Positions 17,311 to 24,536 of a stretch of 43,123 nucleotides of DNA are shown here, one piece after another. Every line of letters starts with the position of its first letter. The stretch's first letter is position 1. Origin of the DNA: Bacilli bacterium (GTDB lineage Bacteria; Bacillota_I; Bacilli_A; RFN20; CAG-826); assembly GCA_017442875.1 (NCBI GenBank), contig JAFSPN010000002.1, forward strand, positions 1 through 43,123. Direction: 5' to 3'. Position numbers and translations under genes: made by a program. Below the pieces are notes generated by a model that searched no databases, was not told the origin of the DNA, and saw nothing but the letters and a program-made list of their open reading frames with translations.

Positions 17311-18929
17311 TGGACATTTTGCTAAATCTAAAAACCAATATTCAAAACGCATTAGCGAAACTTGGCCATGAAGTTTCCTTAAACGATATTATTATCGAAA
17401 AGAGCAAAGATACCTCTCATGGTGATTATGCAAGTAATGTTGCTATGAAGTTTTGTCGTCTTTTTTCCAAATCTCCAAGAGGTGTCGCAACTTTATTGAT
17501 TGAAAATCTAAATATGGAAGGCATTGACAAAGTCGAAATAGCCGGACCAGGTTTTATAAACTTCTTTATGAAGAATGATTCGTTACAAGTCTTCGTTAGC
17601 AAGATTATTAACGAAGGTGAACAATATGGCCGTTCATCAAGAAAGAATCAAAAAGTTAATGTGGAATTTGTATCCGCTAACCCAACGGGTTTATTACATG
17701 TTGGTACCGCTAGAGGGGCTGCTATCGGTGATAGCATTTGCCGCATTTTAGATTTCGCTGGTTATGATGTAACAAGAGAATACTATATCAATGATGCTGG
17801 TAGCCAAATCACCAATTTAGCGTTATCAATTCAAGCTAGATATCGTGAGTTATTTGGTTTAGAAGGCGTTATCCCAGAAGATGGTTATGCTGGGCAAGAT
17901 ATCATAGAAATTGCTCAAACCATCAAAGAAGAAATTGGTGATAAAGCACTAAAGATGGATGATCCTATTCCTTATTTTAAGGAAAAAGGCATGAAGATTG
18001 AACTTGATAGGATTGTCAAAGATTTAGAAACGTTCCGTGTAAAATTCGATGTCTTTAGTTCAGAAAAAGCCATCCGTTCAGATAACGCCATCGAAAAAGA
18101 AATTGCTTTCCTTAAGGATTATGTTTATGAAGCAGACAATGCTTTATACTTGAAAACTACAGCTTTTGTCGACGACAAAGACCGTGTTATTCGAAAAGGC
18201 AATGGAGATTATACCTATTTCATGCCTGATATTTGTTATCACGTTAATAAAATGTCCCGCGGCTTTGATCAATTGATTGATGTCTTAGGCGCTGATCATC
18301 ATGGTTATATCAATCGTATGAAATCTGCTTTAATGATGCATGGTTATAAGGAAGATGCTTTGCATGTTGAACTAATTCAAATGGTGCGTTTCCTTAAAAA
18401 TGGTCAAGAGTTTAAAGCCAGTAAAAGAAGAGGCGACGCTATCACGCTTAGAGATGTTTGTGAAGAAGTTGGCGTTGATGCAATGCGTTATTTCTTCGCA
18501 ATGCGTGCGGCTACCACACACCTTGATTTTGATATGGACTTAGCAATTGAACAAAGTTCTAATAACCCTGTTTATTATGCTCAATATGCTCACGCTAGAT
18601 TGTGTTCTGTTCTTGAACAAGGTAAAGACATCGCTCTTGATAAAAGCGGAAAAAACCTCAAAGAAGTTTCTGAATTAGCGTTATTAAAACACCTTGCTGA
18701 TTTTAACAATATGGTGAACGATGCCGCTAAAGAAAAAGCGCCTTATCGTGTAGCAAATTATATACACGCCCTCGCTGAATTGGTCCACGCATTCTATAAT
18801 GATTGTCGTGTGATTGATCGTGAAAACGTTGAAGTTAGTGCTTCTCGTTTAGCGTTAGTGAAGGCTAGTCAAATCGTGTTAAAAAATGCACTTGCACTTA
18901 TCGGTGTTAGTGCTCCAATACATATGTAG
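17310..18929 (+). CDS. argS: Arginine--tRNA ligase
   Basis: A class I aminoacyl-tRNA synthetase that charges tRNA-Arg. The N-terminal Add-1 domain (1-110) is present, then FVSANPTGLLHVGTARG with the HIGH-equivalent HVGT at 130-133 and EYYINDAGSQI shortly after. The KMSKS-equivalent appears as FKASKRRGDAIT (368-379), a degenerate form as usual for ArgS. The helical anticodon-binding DALR domain covers about 425-539. Length 539 is normal. ATG directly follows the ispF end with GGAGGAAGAG upstream. Confidence 0.97.
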   Translation: MDILLNLKTNIQNALAKLGHEVSLNDIIIEKSKDTSHGDYASNVAMKFCRLFSKSPRGVATLLIENLNMEGIDKVEIAGPGFINFFMKNDSLQVFVSKIINEGEQYGRSSRKNQKVNVEFVSANPTGLLHVGTARGAAIGDSICRILDFAGYDVTREYYINDAGSQITNLALSIQARYRELFGLEGVIPEDGYAGQDIIEIAQTIKEEIGDKALKMDDPIPYFKEKGMKIELDRIVKDLETFRVKFDVFSSEKAIRSDNAIEKEIAFLKDYVYEADNALYLKTTAFVDDKDRVIRKGNGDYTYFMPDICYHVNKMSRGFDQLIDVLGADHHGYINRMKSALMMHGYKEDALHVELIQMVRFLKNGQEFKASKRRGDAITLRDVCEEVGVDAMRYFFAMRAATTHLDFDMDLAIEQSSNNPVYYAQYAHARLCSVLEQGKDIALDKSGKNLKEVSELALLKHLADFNNMVNDAAKEKAPYRVANYIHALAELVHAFYNDCRVIDRENVEVSASRLALVKASQIVLKNALALIGVSAPIHM

Positions 18930-18941
18930 GAGGATACATCT

Positions 18942-19349
18942 ATGGCAAAATCATTATTAGATTATGCTTATGACTATGTCAGTGGACAAAGTCAACAAAG
19001 TAAGTTCGAAGACATTTGGGCCTATTGCGTCCAAGAAGCGGGCTTAAGTAAAGAAGAAGCGGATGCTAAAGTTTCTCGTTTCTACACCAATTTAATGCTT
19101 GATGGTCGTTTCGTCACATTAGGTGAAAACGAATGGGATTTAAGAATCCGTCACAAATTCGAAAAAGTTCATATCGATATGAGCGAAGTTTATAGCGATG
19201 TTGAAACTTATGACGAAGACAGCGAAGAAGAAGAGGAAGAAGCTGAATACAATTCCGCCTTTGAAGATGAAAATAAGAGCAAAGACGATGATTTAGGTTC
19301 TGAGTCCGAAGAAGAAGCTGAAGAAGAAAAAGAGGATAACGAATTCTAA
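18942..19349 (+). CDS. rpoE: DNA-directed RNA polymerase delta subunit
   Basis: The Gram-positive-specific delta factor, which speeds RNA polymerase recycling and alters promoter selectivity. Residues 1-80 form the HARE-HTH domain (SLLDYAYDYV, FEDIWAYC, FYTNLMLDGRFVTLGENEWDLR). Residues 80-135 are an extremely acidic tail of Glu and Asp, its defining feature. GGAGG lies about 10 nt before the ATG. The stop overlaps nrnA by one base. Confidence 0.95.
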   Translation: MAKSLLDYAYDYVSGQSQQSKFEDIWAYCVQEAGLSKEEADAKVSRFYTNLMLDGRFVTLGENEWDLRIRHKFEKVHIDMSEVYSDVETYDEDSEEEEEEAEYNSAFEDENKSKDDDLGSESEEEAEEEKEDNEF

Positions 19350-20299
19350 TGTTTGAAAAAATCATCTCCAAGATTGAAGAACATGATTCAATAGTGATAT
19401 TTGGTCATCGCAATCCTGATGGTGATTGTTATGGAAGTGAAATTGCCTTAAGAAATATCTTAAGAGCAAAATATCCAAGCAAGAGTATTTATTGCGTTGG
19501 TAGCGGACTTAAAAAGTTCTTTGATATCATCGGCCCAACAGATGATGTTATCGATGAAACTATTGCTAGATCGTTAGCCATCTTAGTGGACGCTAATGAT
19601 TTAGAAAGAAGTGAAGATCAAAGAATCTATAAAGCCTTAGATTTCGCAAAGATTGACCATCACATTAATACTTTTACTTTTACCGAAGGACCAGAAGTCA
19701 TTAATGACAAAGCGTCTTCAACTTGCGAACTCATTTACGAGTTTGCTATGGAAAACGGCTTAGAGATTGATTTGATCTCTGCTAGTGCGCTTTATCTAGG
19801 CATTATGACCGATAGTGGCCGCTTTCAATTTGCTAACAACTTCGTAAAGATGTTTGAAATAGTGAGAGACTTATGTGATTTAGGTGTTGATCCTATTTTG
19901 CTTAATAAAACCAACAATCTTATTCCAGAAGAGTCTTTAGCTATTAAAGCATTCATTTATTCACATGTGAAAAAGACAGATGATGGAATCATCTATGTTT
20001 ATGCCTCTAAACAAGATAGAGAAATACTGGGCGTCACTTCGGCTCAGATTTGTGCCAATACATCTTTAATTGGTTATATCGCCAATCATCCAATCTGGTT
20101 TGTTTCCGCTGAGACTGATACCGGTGGTATTCAAACCGAATTAAGAAGCAGCATCTTTAATGTCCAAGAAATCGCCGTTCGCTTTGGTGGTGGTGGTCAT
20201 ACATACGCCGCTGGTTTTACTACCAAGGGATATAAGGATGGCGTCATTGAACAATTATTATCAATTTGCCGAGAAACGATAAAGAAAGGTAGCAATTAA
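19349..20299 (+). CDS. nrnA: DHH-family phosphoesterase NrnA (nanoRNase/pAp phosphatase)
   Basis: NrnA degrades short RNA oligonucleotides and dephosphorylates 3'-phosphoadenosine 5'-phosphate (pAp). The catalytic motifs are clear: GHRNPDGD at 19-26 (His20, Asp24, Asp26), VDAND with Asp81, and the DHH triad at 103-105. The DHHA1 substrate-binding motif GGGGHTYAAGF is near residue 287. Length 316 fits. It sits directly before a CysQ-type phosphatase that can act on the same pAp. Linear dinucleotides from cyclic-dinucleotide turnover are also typical substrates, which is relevant because c-di-GMP riboswitches occur in this window. Confidence 0.94.
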   Translation: MFEKIISKIEEHDSIVIFGHRNPDGDCYGSEIALRNILRAKYPSKSIYCVGSGLKKFFDIIGPTDDVIDETIARSLAILVDANDLERSEDQRIYKALDFAKIDHHINTFTFTEGPEVINDKASSTCELIYEFAMENGLEIDLISASALYLGIMTDSGRFQFANNFVKMFEIVRDLCDLGVDPILLNKTNNLIPEESLAIKAFIYSHVKKTDDGIIYVYASKQDREILGVTSAQICANTSLIGYIANHPIWFVSAETDTGGIQTELRSSIFNVQEIAVRFGGGGHTYAAGFTTKGYKDGVIEQLLSICRETIKKGSN

Positions 20300-20300
20300 T

Positions 20301-21077
20301 ATGTGGGAAGAACAACTAAATGCCGCTATTGAAGCGGGAGTTAAAGCTATTGAAGGTATATTAAAAATATACAACAGCAATTTTTCTGTTGAAATCAAAG
20401 AAGATGATTCACCAGTAACTCTTGCGGATAAAAACGCTGATAAAGTGATTAGGAAATATCTTCATGAAAAATTCCCAGACTATGCCTTTTTAACAGAAGA
20501 AAGCACCGATGATTTATCTCGCTTAAACAACGACTTTGTTTGGATTGTTGATCCAGTTGATGGCACAAAAGATTTCGTCGCGAAAGATGGTGGCTTTACC
20601 ACCAATATTGCTCTTGCATATAAGCACGAAGCAGTCGTTGGTGTAGTGGTGGTTCCGCTCACTGGTGAAATCTATTATGCCGCAAAAGGAATGGGCGCCT
20701 TCTATCGCAAGAATGGCGTAACGAAACGCATACACGTCAACGATAAATTAGAGAATTTGATATGTTATAGAAGCGTCTTCCATTCTAAGCAAAACGAAGA
20801 AGACATGATTAAAAAACACAGCGATAAAATCACCAAGGTTGAGAAATGGGGCAGCGCTTTAAAACCATGCCGCATTGCCCAAGGATTAGGTGAAATCACT
20901 TATCGATTGAGCGATGGTACAAAGGAGTGGGATACCGCTGCAAGTCAAGTAATTGTTGAACAGGCAGGTGGCATCTTCCTTGATACCAAAGGCAACCGCA
21001 TAATGTATAACCGCGAAGATGTTCATAACCGTATTGGTTATGTCATCTGCAATAGGATAGAAAACTTCTTACTATAA
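20301..21077 (+). CDS. cysQ: 3'(2'),5'-bisphosphate nucleotidase CysQ-like (inositol monophosphatase family)
   Basis: A magnesium-dependent, lithium-sensitive-type phosphatase fold. Motifs: SPVTLADKNAD at 37-47, FLTEES with Glu66-Glu67, the metal-binding DPVDGT at 84-89 followed by KDFVAKDGGFTTNIAL (the KDF and FTVNIAL-type block favours CysQ over inositol monophosphatase), and EWDTAASQVIVEQAGG near 212-227. Length 258 matches. It is last in the ychF operon, 1 nt after nrnA, suggesting joint handling of pAp. Substrate preference is inferred. Confidence 0.86.
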   Translation: MWEEQLNAAIEAGVKAIEGILKIYNSNFSVEIKEDDSPVTLADKNADKVIRKYLHEKFPDYAFLTEESTDDLSRLNNDFVWIVDPVDGTKDFVAKDGGFTTNIALAYKHEAVVGVVVVPLTGEIYYAAKGMGAFYRKNGVTKRIHVNDKLENLICYRSVFHSKQNEEDMIKKHSDKITKVEKWGSALKPCRIAQGLGEITYRLSDGTKEWDTAASQVIVEQAGGIFLDTKGNRIMYNREDVHNRIGYVICNRIENFLL

Positions 21078-21080
21078 AAA

Positions 21081-21105
21081 CAATCCCACATGGTGGGATT
21101 TTTTA
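21081..21105. terminator. Bidirectional terminator between cysQ and tRNA-Gln
   Basis: Perfect stem AATCCCAC (21082-21089) / GTGGGATT (21093-21100) with a 3-nt loop. A T run follows on the plus strand and GTTTTTA on the minus strand, so it can end both the cysQ operon and the tRNA/nfu transcript. Confidence 0.85.
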
Positions 21106-21107
21106 TT

Positions 21108-21182
21108 TGGCTGGGGTGACTGGGATCGAACCAGTGAATGGTGAATTCAGAGTCCACTGCCTTACCGCTTGGCTACACCCCA
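21108..21182 (-). tRNA. tRNA-Gln, anticodon CTG
   Basis: On the minus strand a 75-nt tRNA with encoded CCA: acceptor TGGGGTG/CACCCCA, D arm AGCCAAGCGGTAAGGC, anticodon arm GTGGA-CTCTGAA-TTCAC giving anticodon CTG, T arm with GGTTCGATCC. The TGGGGTGTAGCCAAGCGGTAAGGC start is typical of bacterial tRNA-Gln. CTG reads only CAG codons, so a TTG isoacceptor is expected elsewhere. Confidence 0.93.
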
Positions 21183-21191
21183 ATTTCACTA

Positions 21192-21437
21192 CTAATACTG
21201 GTCGTCTGTATATAAACGGACTTCGGTGACACCAGGGACTTCTTCTTGCAAGATAACTTCCACTAAATCCTTAATGTCGTTATTAGCGAAAGCACAGTCT
21301 TGGCAAGCGCCATGAAGTCTAACGTAAACGACTCCATCAGCAAATGAGACGAATTCCACGTCTCCGCCATCTCTCTGTAAGAAATGTCTGATTTTATCAA
21401 GCGTTGCAACAATAAGTTTTTCAGAATCGTCTTTCAT
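21192..21437 (-). CDS. NifU C-terminal-domain iron-sulfur carrier (Nfu)
   Basis: An 81-residue Nfu-type protein that carries Fe-S clusters to apoproteins. It has DKIRHFLQRDGGDVEFVS at 14-31 and the cluster-binding C-x2-C in GACQDCAF (Cys45, Cys48), followed by an amphipathic helix and VPGVTEVRLY. Only the NifU C-terminal domain is present, as in many Firmicutes. The ribosome-binding site is weak. It lies upstream of tRNA-Gln on the same strand, 9 nt away, so the tRNA may be processed from a shared transcript. MiaB is one likely client. Confidence 0.92.
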   Translation of the reverse strand: MKDDSEKLIVATLDKIRHFLQRDGGDVEFVSFADGVVYVRLHGACQDCAFANNDIKDLVEVILQEEVPGVTEVRLYTDDQY

Positions 21438-21475
21438 AAGCCCACGTAAGATATTACCACACCAAAAAAGAAAAG

Positions 21476-21503
21476 TTCACTGAAATGATAAAAATATTAT
21501 AAT
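21476..21503 (+). promoter_or_regulatory. Sigma-A promoter placing transcription start at the next ATG
   Basis: TTCACT (21476-21481), 16-nt spacer, perfect TATAAT (21498-21503). The expected start, about 7 nt downstream, coincides with the ATG at 21510, and no Shine-Dalgarno sequence is present. A leaderless mRNA is therefore likely. Confidence 0.6.
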
Positions 21504-21509
21504 AATGCT

Positions 21510-21911
21510 ATGAATATACACGCTGAAGATTTAGAAAAAGCATTAGCCTTACTACCTGGTTTATTCAAGTTTTATGAAGACGGGCAATTCTTTCAAGCTG
21601 TTCTTGCGGTAAATGAAGAAAGTCTTTATCTATATAACGATCACGCTCCTGATAATAAAAACGGGAATGATTTACAGTACAAAGTAAAACTTCGTATTCC
21701 TCATGAAACGGTTGATGTCGTATTAAATGAAAAGATTTATAAACAACCCGATTTAGCGGGATTAAGCCGTTTATCAATCATGACTAGAGAAGAAGATGTC
21801 TATTACTTCTACTATTTTGATAAAGATAAAAAAGCTATCAATAGTTTTGTTTCAACGCTAAAAAAACTCAAATATTCAGTCGAGACCACTAAAACGAATT
21901 TGAATTATTAA
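21510..21911 (+). CDS. Conserved-looking protein of unknown function
   Basis: A 133-residue soluble protein with no signal peptide or membrane segment and no family I can name. The middle alternates hydrophobic and polar residues (AVLAVNEESLYLYND, KVKLRIPHETVDVVL, DVYYFYYFDKDKKAINSFVSTLKKL), suggesting a compact beta-rich fold such as a PH-like domain with a C-terminal helix; this is a guess from pattern. It appears to be translated from a leaderless mRNA and converges on glyA with a 4-nt overlap of stop codons. Confidence 0.8.
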   Translation: MNIHAEDLEKALALLPGLFKFYEDGQFFQAVLAVNEESLYLYNDHAPDNKNGNDLQYKVKLRIPHETVDVVLNEKIYKQPDLAGLSRLSIMTREEDVYYFYYFDKDKKAINSFVSTLKKLKYSVETTKTNLNY

Positions 21912-23116
21912 ATATCTTGTATTTGTTTCCAAGAAGAAGTGAGCTCTTTCACAAGCGATTGAGCTTTTTCTTTATTTAAAGACTTATTTAAATATTGATG
22001 AATAATAAGAGCGACTTGTTCCGCTTGTTCTTTGGTGCAACCTCTAGTTGTGACCGCAGCAAAACCGATGCGTAAACCGCTAGTCTTAACAGGTGGAAGC
22101 GTATCATTAGGAAGCATATTTTTATTGACAGTTATACCAATTTCTTCCAAAGAAAGTTCGGCTTCTTTACCAGTGAGGCCGTATGAATCTAAGACGTTCA
22201 CGAGGAATAAATGATTGTCAGTACCTGATACTTTGGCCCCTAATCCTTTTAATTTGTCTGAACATGCCTTAGTGTTAATAAGCACATTTTTAATATATTT
22301 TTTGAATTCATCGGAAAGCGCTTCTTTGAAGCAAACCGCTTTTGCGGCTATGACGTGTTCTAATGGTCCACCTTGATAATAAGGGAAGATAGCTTTGTTA
22401 ACTCTTTGAGCGATTTCTTCATCGTTGCAAAGAATTAATCCACCCCTAGGGCCTCTTAATGTTTTGTGAGTGGTACTAGTAATAACATCGGCATATGGAA
22501 CTGGTGACATATGTAGACCTGTGGCTACTAAACCAGCGATATGAGCCATATCCACCATGAAGTACGCACCAACCTTATCAGCAATTTCTTTAAACTTCTT
22601 AAAATCAATAGCGTATGGATAAGAACTATAACCAGACATTATTAAATCTGGTTTTTCTTTAATCGCGATTTTTTCAATTTCTTCATAGTCCAAACGCCCG
22701 TTTTTAAGCGGATAGTGGATGAATGTGTATAAATGAGAAGAGAAGGAAACAGGCGACCCGTGTGTTAAATGTCCGCCATCATTTAGAACTAGAGAAAGAA
22801 TCTTTCCGCCATCAGGAAGCAAAGCTCTATAAGCAGCGGCGTTAGCTTGCGAACCGCTATGAGGCTGAACGTTTGCGTATTTGCTACCAAATAGTTCACA
22901 CGCTCGATCAATAGCGATTTGTTCAATTTGATCAACGCACTCACAACCGCCATAATATCTCTTACCAGGATATCCTTCAGCGTATTTATTGGTGAGTATT
23001 GAACCCGCCATTTCTCGAACTTCTTTGCTCGTATAGTTTTCGCTAGCAATGAGTTCGAGCCCATTATTTTGTCTTTCTTGTTCTAACAATAAGTATTTTC
23101 TAATCTCTTTATCCAT
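21908..23116 (-). CDS. glyA: Serine hydroxymethyltransferase
   Basis: A PLP enzyme interconverting serine and glycine with transfer of a one-carbon unit to tetrahydrofolate. Visible: LIASENYTS near the N-terminus, NKYAEGYPGKRYYGGCE, the VDMAHIAGLVATG block, and the PLP-binding lysine in STTHKTLRGPRGG (Lys218 counted from the ATG used here). Length 402 is normal. The ATG at 23116 with AGGTG 6 nt upstream is preferred over a GTG at 23125, which has no ribosome-binding site. It joins fhs in one-carbon metabolism. Confidence 0.96.
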   Translation of the reverse strand: MDKEIRKYLLLEQERQNNGLELIASENYTSKEVREMAGSILTNKYAEGYPGKRYYGGCECVDQIEQIAIDRACELFGSKYANVQPHSGSQANAAAYRALLPDGGKILSLVLNDGGHLTHGSPVSFSSHLYTFIHYPLKNGRLDYEEIEKIAIKEKPDLIMSGYSSYPYAIDFKKFKEIADKVGAYFMVDMAHIAGLVATGLHMSPVPYADVITSTTHKTLRGPRGGLILCNDEEIAQRVNKAIFPYYQGGPLEHVIAAKAVCFKEALSDEFKKYIKNVLINTKACSDKLKGLGAKVSGTDNHLFLVNVLDSYGLTGKEAELSLEEIGITVNKNMLPNDTLPPVKTSGLRIGFAAVTTRGCTKEQAEQVALIIHQYLNKSLNKEKAQSLVKELTSSWKQIQDI

Positions 23117-23201
23117 ATAATTCACCTGTCATTATCATAAATGAAAATGTGATTTTATCACAACAAAAGAGCAACACAAATTATAGTATGAGCATCAAGC
23201 A

Positions 23202-23230
23202 TTGCTTGAATGCTTATAAGTGAGTATAAT
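23202..23230 (+). promoter_or_regulatory. Sigma-A promoter of the 208-residue membrane protein gene
   Basis: TTGCTT (23202-23207), 17-nt spacer, TATAAT (23225-23230), 21 nt before the start codon. Confidence 0.65.
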
Positions 23231-23251
23231 CATATCGGAAGGTAAATCTAT

Positions 23252-23878
23252 ATGAAACCACAATACGAATTTAAAAAATTTCCAATCTTAGCAACTGTTC
23301 TAGCGGCAGCATGTTTATTATTTGCCGTCATCGGCATCACATCTTCGTTGATGAATTATGACTATTTCTATGGCGGACCAGTGTTTACAGGTTTATTGCT
23401 TGTCGTTGTTTCAGTTTTAGTTATCGCTGGTTTAACAACTGGTAGACCACTTTTATTAAAAGTTATTTCTATCATCGTTTCCATATCAGTAATAATCACT
23501 AACTTTTCACTTACTATTGCAGAATATAATGACCGTAGAGTCGTCTTGTTTGGCATTGTTCTATTAGCGCTTATTGCCAGTGTTCTTGCCTTTGTTTACT
23601 TTTTGACTGTTAAAACAGATCGCATTAGAAAGATGTATTTAGTAACTGGATCAACTCTTTCAGTATTAGTGCTTGCTTATGCTATTACATTTACAATCGT
23701 GGATTTGGTAAAAGTTTTAGGAGAATATGACTATTACGAACACCCATATTATTTCATACTAGTCAGTTATGCATTAGCGACCGCTTTACCTATGGTAATT
23801 TTCTTCTCTCTTTCGAAGAAAGAAGAACCTCAAGAAGAACCAAAACAGGTCGAAGAGGCTCAAGAAGAAACAAAATAA
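23252..23878 (+). CDS. Multi-pass membrane protein of unknown function
   Basis: 208 residues with hydrophobic helices at about 11-32, 43-62, 67-88, 97-118, 131-152 and 165-185, then a cytoplasmic-looking tail rich in Glu, Gln, Pro and Lys (KKEEPQEEPKQVEEAQEETK). No catalytic motif is recognised. GAAGG precedes the ATG. It is a single-gene unit with its own promoter. The next gene starts a separate unit via the GGACAAA-type element immediately after the stop. Confidence 0.85.
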   Translation: MKPQYEFKKFPILATVLAAACLLFAVIGITSSLMNYDYFYGGPVFTGLLLVVVSVLVIAGLTTGRPLLLKVISIIVSISVIITNFSLTIAEYNDRRVVLFGIVLLALIASVLAFVYFLTVKTDRIRKMYLVTGSTLSVLVLAYAITFTIVDLVKVLGEYDYYEHPYYFILVSYALATALPMVIFFSLSKKEEPQEEPKQVEEAQEETK

Positions 23879-23885
23879 TTAGATT

Positions 23886-23928
23886 TTTTTGGACAAAAAC
23901 GAAAAATCTCCCGATTAGTAAGTAAGGG
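23886..23928 (+). promoter_or_regulatory. SigH/ComX-like promoter element, copy 4
   Basis: TTTTTTTGGACAAA (GGACAAA 23891-23897), 14-nt spacer, CGATTAG (23912-23918), TAAGTAAGGGAGG. As in copy 2, CTCCC and GGGAG flank the -10-like part and can form a small hairpin followed by GTTTTTT. Confidence 0.55.
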
Positions 23929-24000
23929 AGGTTTTTTATTACGAGCAACAATAAATCTGAATCTGTAATCAGCATAGAAATACAAAATGGACAGAAAATA

Positions 24001-24450
24001 GTGGTCATTAAAGAAAGTGAAATAATCAAAAGAATAAGCGAAACTCCTAATTTTAAAGAAAAAAGAAAAATAGTGGAGAAATACTTAATTGATAATTTTG
24101 TGGGAAGAACAATTACAAAAGAGTTTTTGGACAAACACCTCAATACTAAAGCCATTGCCATAAAAGAAACTGGTGGCGATATCAAAGAACTAACTTTCCG
24201 AAGGGGAAACGATGTTTTGAAGTCTCTCACATTGTTGGACCAACTTATCGAAGCAAGCGAATATGATACAGAAGCAGCCTCTACAAAAGAAAAAGGTAAA
24301 AATGATTACTATTGGTATTTTAAAGTGGCCGTAAGAATTGATTCTAAAACATTCAATTACAAATTAAACATCGGAAGAAATAGATATGATGGTAATATTG
24401 CATTGTATTCAATTACTAATTATAAAAAAACAAGGCACGGAGATTTCTAG
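24001..24450 (+). CDS. Accessory-type protein, possibly of the phage-associated Barnase/EndoU/ColicinE5-RelE-like nuclease class
   Basis: Annotated from the first conventional start, GTG 24001 (149 residues). However the frame is open and protein-like back to ATT 23938/ACG 23941, which lie directly behind a strong GGGAGG site (23926-23931), so the true protein may be about 20 residues longer with a non-standard start. The N-terminal half is helical and charged. The C-terminal part, YWYFKVAVRIDSKTFNYKLNIGRNR...IALYSITNYK, resembles the C-terminal beta sheet of small nuclease-like domains seen in phage and mobile-element proteins; this resemblance is weak. It shares promoter type and antisense-RNA layout with the 107-residue gene at 10275. 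Confidence 0.7.
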   Translation: MVIKESEIIKRISETPNFKEKRKIVEKYLIDNFVGRTITKEFLDKHLNTKAIAIKETGGDIKELTFRRGNDVLKSLTLLDQLIEASEYDTEAASTKEKGKNDYYWYFKVAVRIDSKTFNYKLNIGRNRYDGNIALYSITNYKKTRHGDF

Positions 24451-24465
24451 TTCCGTCGGCCTTGT
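24422..24465 (-). ncRNA. Candidate short hairpin RNA antisense to the gene's 3' end (or htpG terminator)
   Basis: On the minus strand, TTGACT (24500-24495), 17-nt spacer, TATATT (24477-24472) predict a start at about 24465. This is exactly the base of a strong hairpin: ACAAGGC (24465-24459 read on minus), CGGA/TCCG inner pairing, then GCCTTGT (24436-24430) and seven T (24430-24424). It is antisense to the last codons of the upstream gene. The same hairpin is also well placed to terminate htpG, which ends 70 nt away on this strand, so the simpler terminator role must be considered. Confidence 0.4.
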
Positions 24466-24536
24466 ATTAACAATATACCAAGAAAAGCCTTGATAGTCAA
24501 TTTGTCATAATAATTCAAAAGGGCAAATCAATAAAC

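Noticed and set aside
24127-24133. Another TTTTTGGACAAA inside the 24001 gene
   Set aside because: The first half matches the promoter element but no CGAWTRG follows at +14 and it lies within coding sequence.
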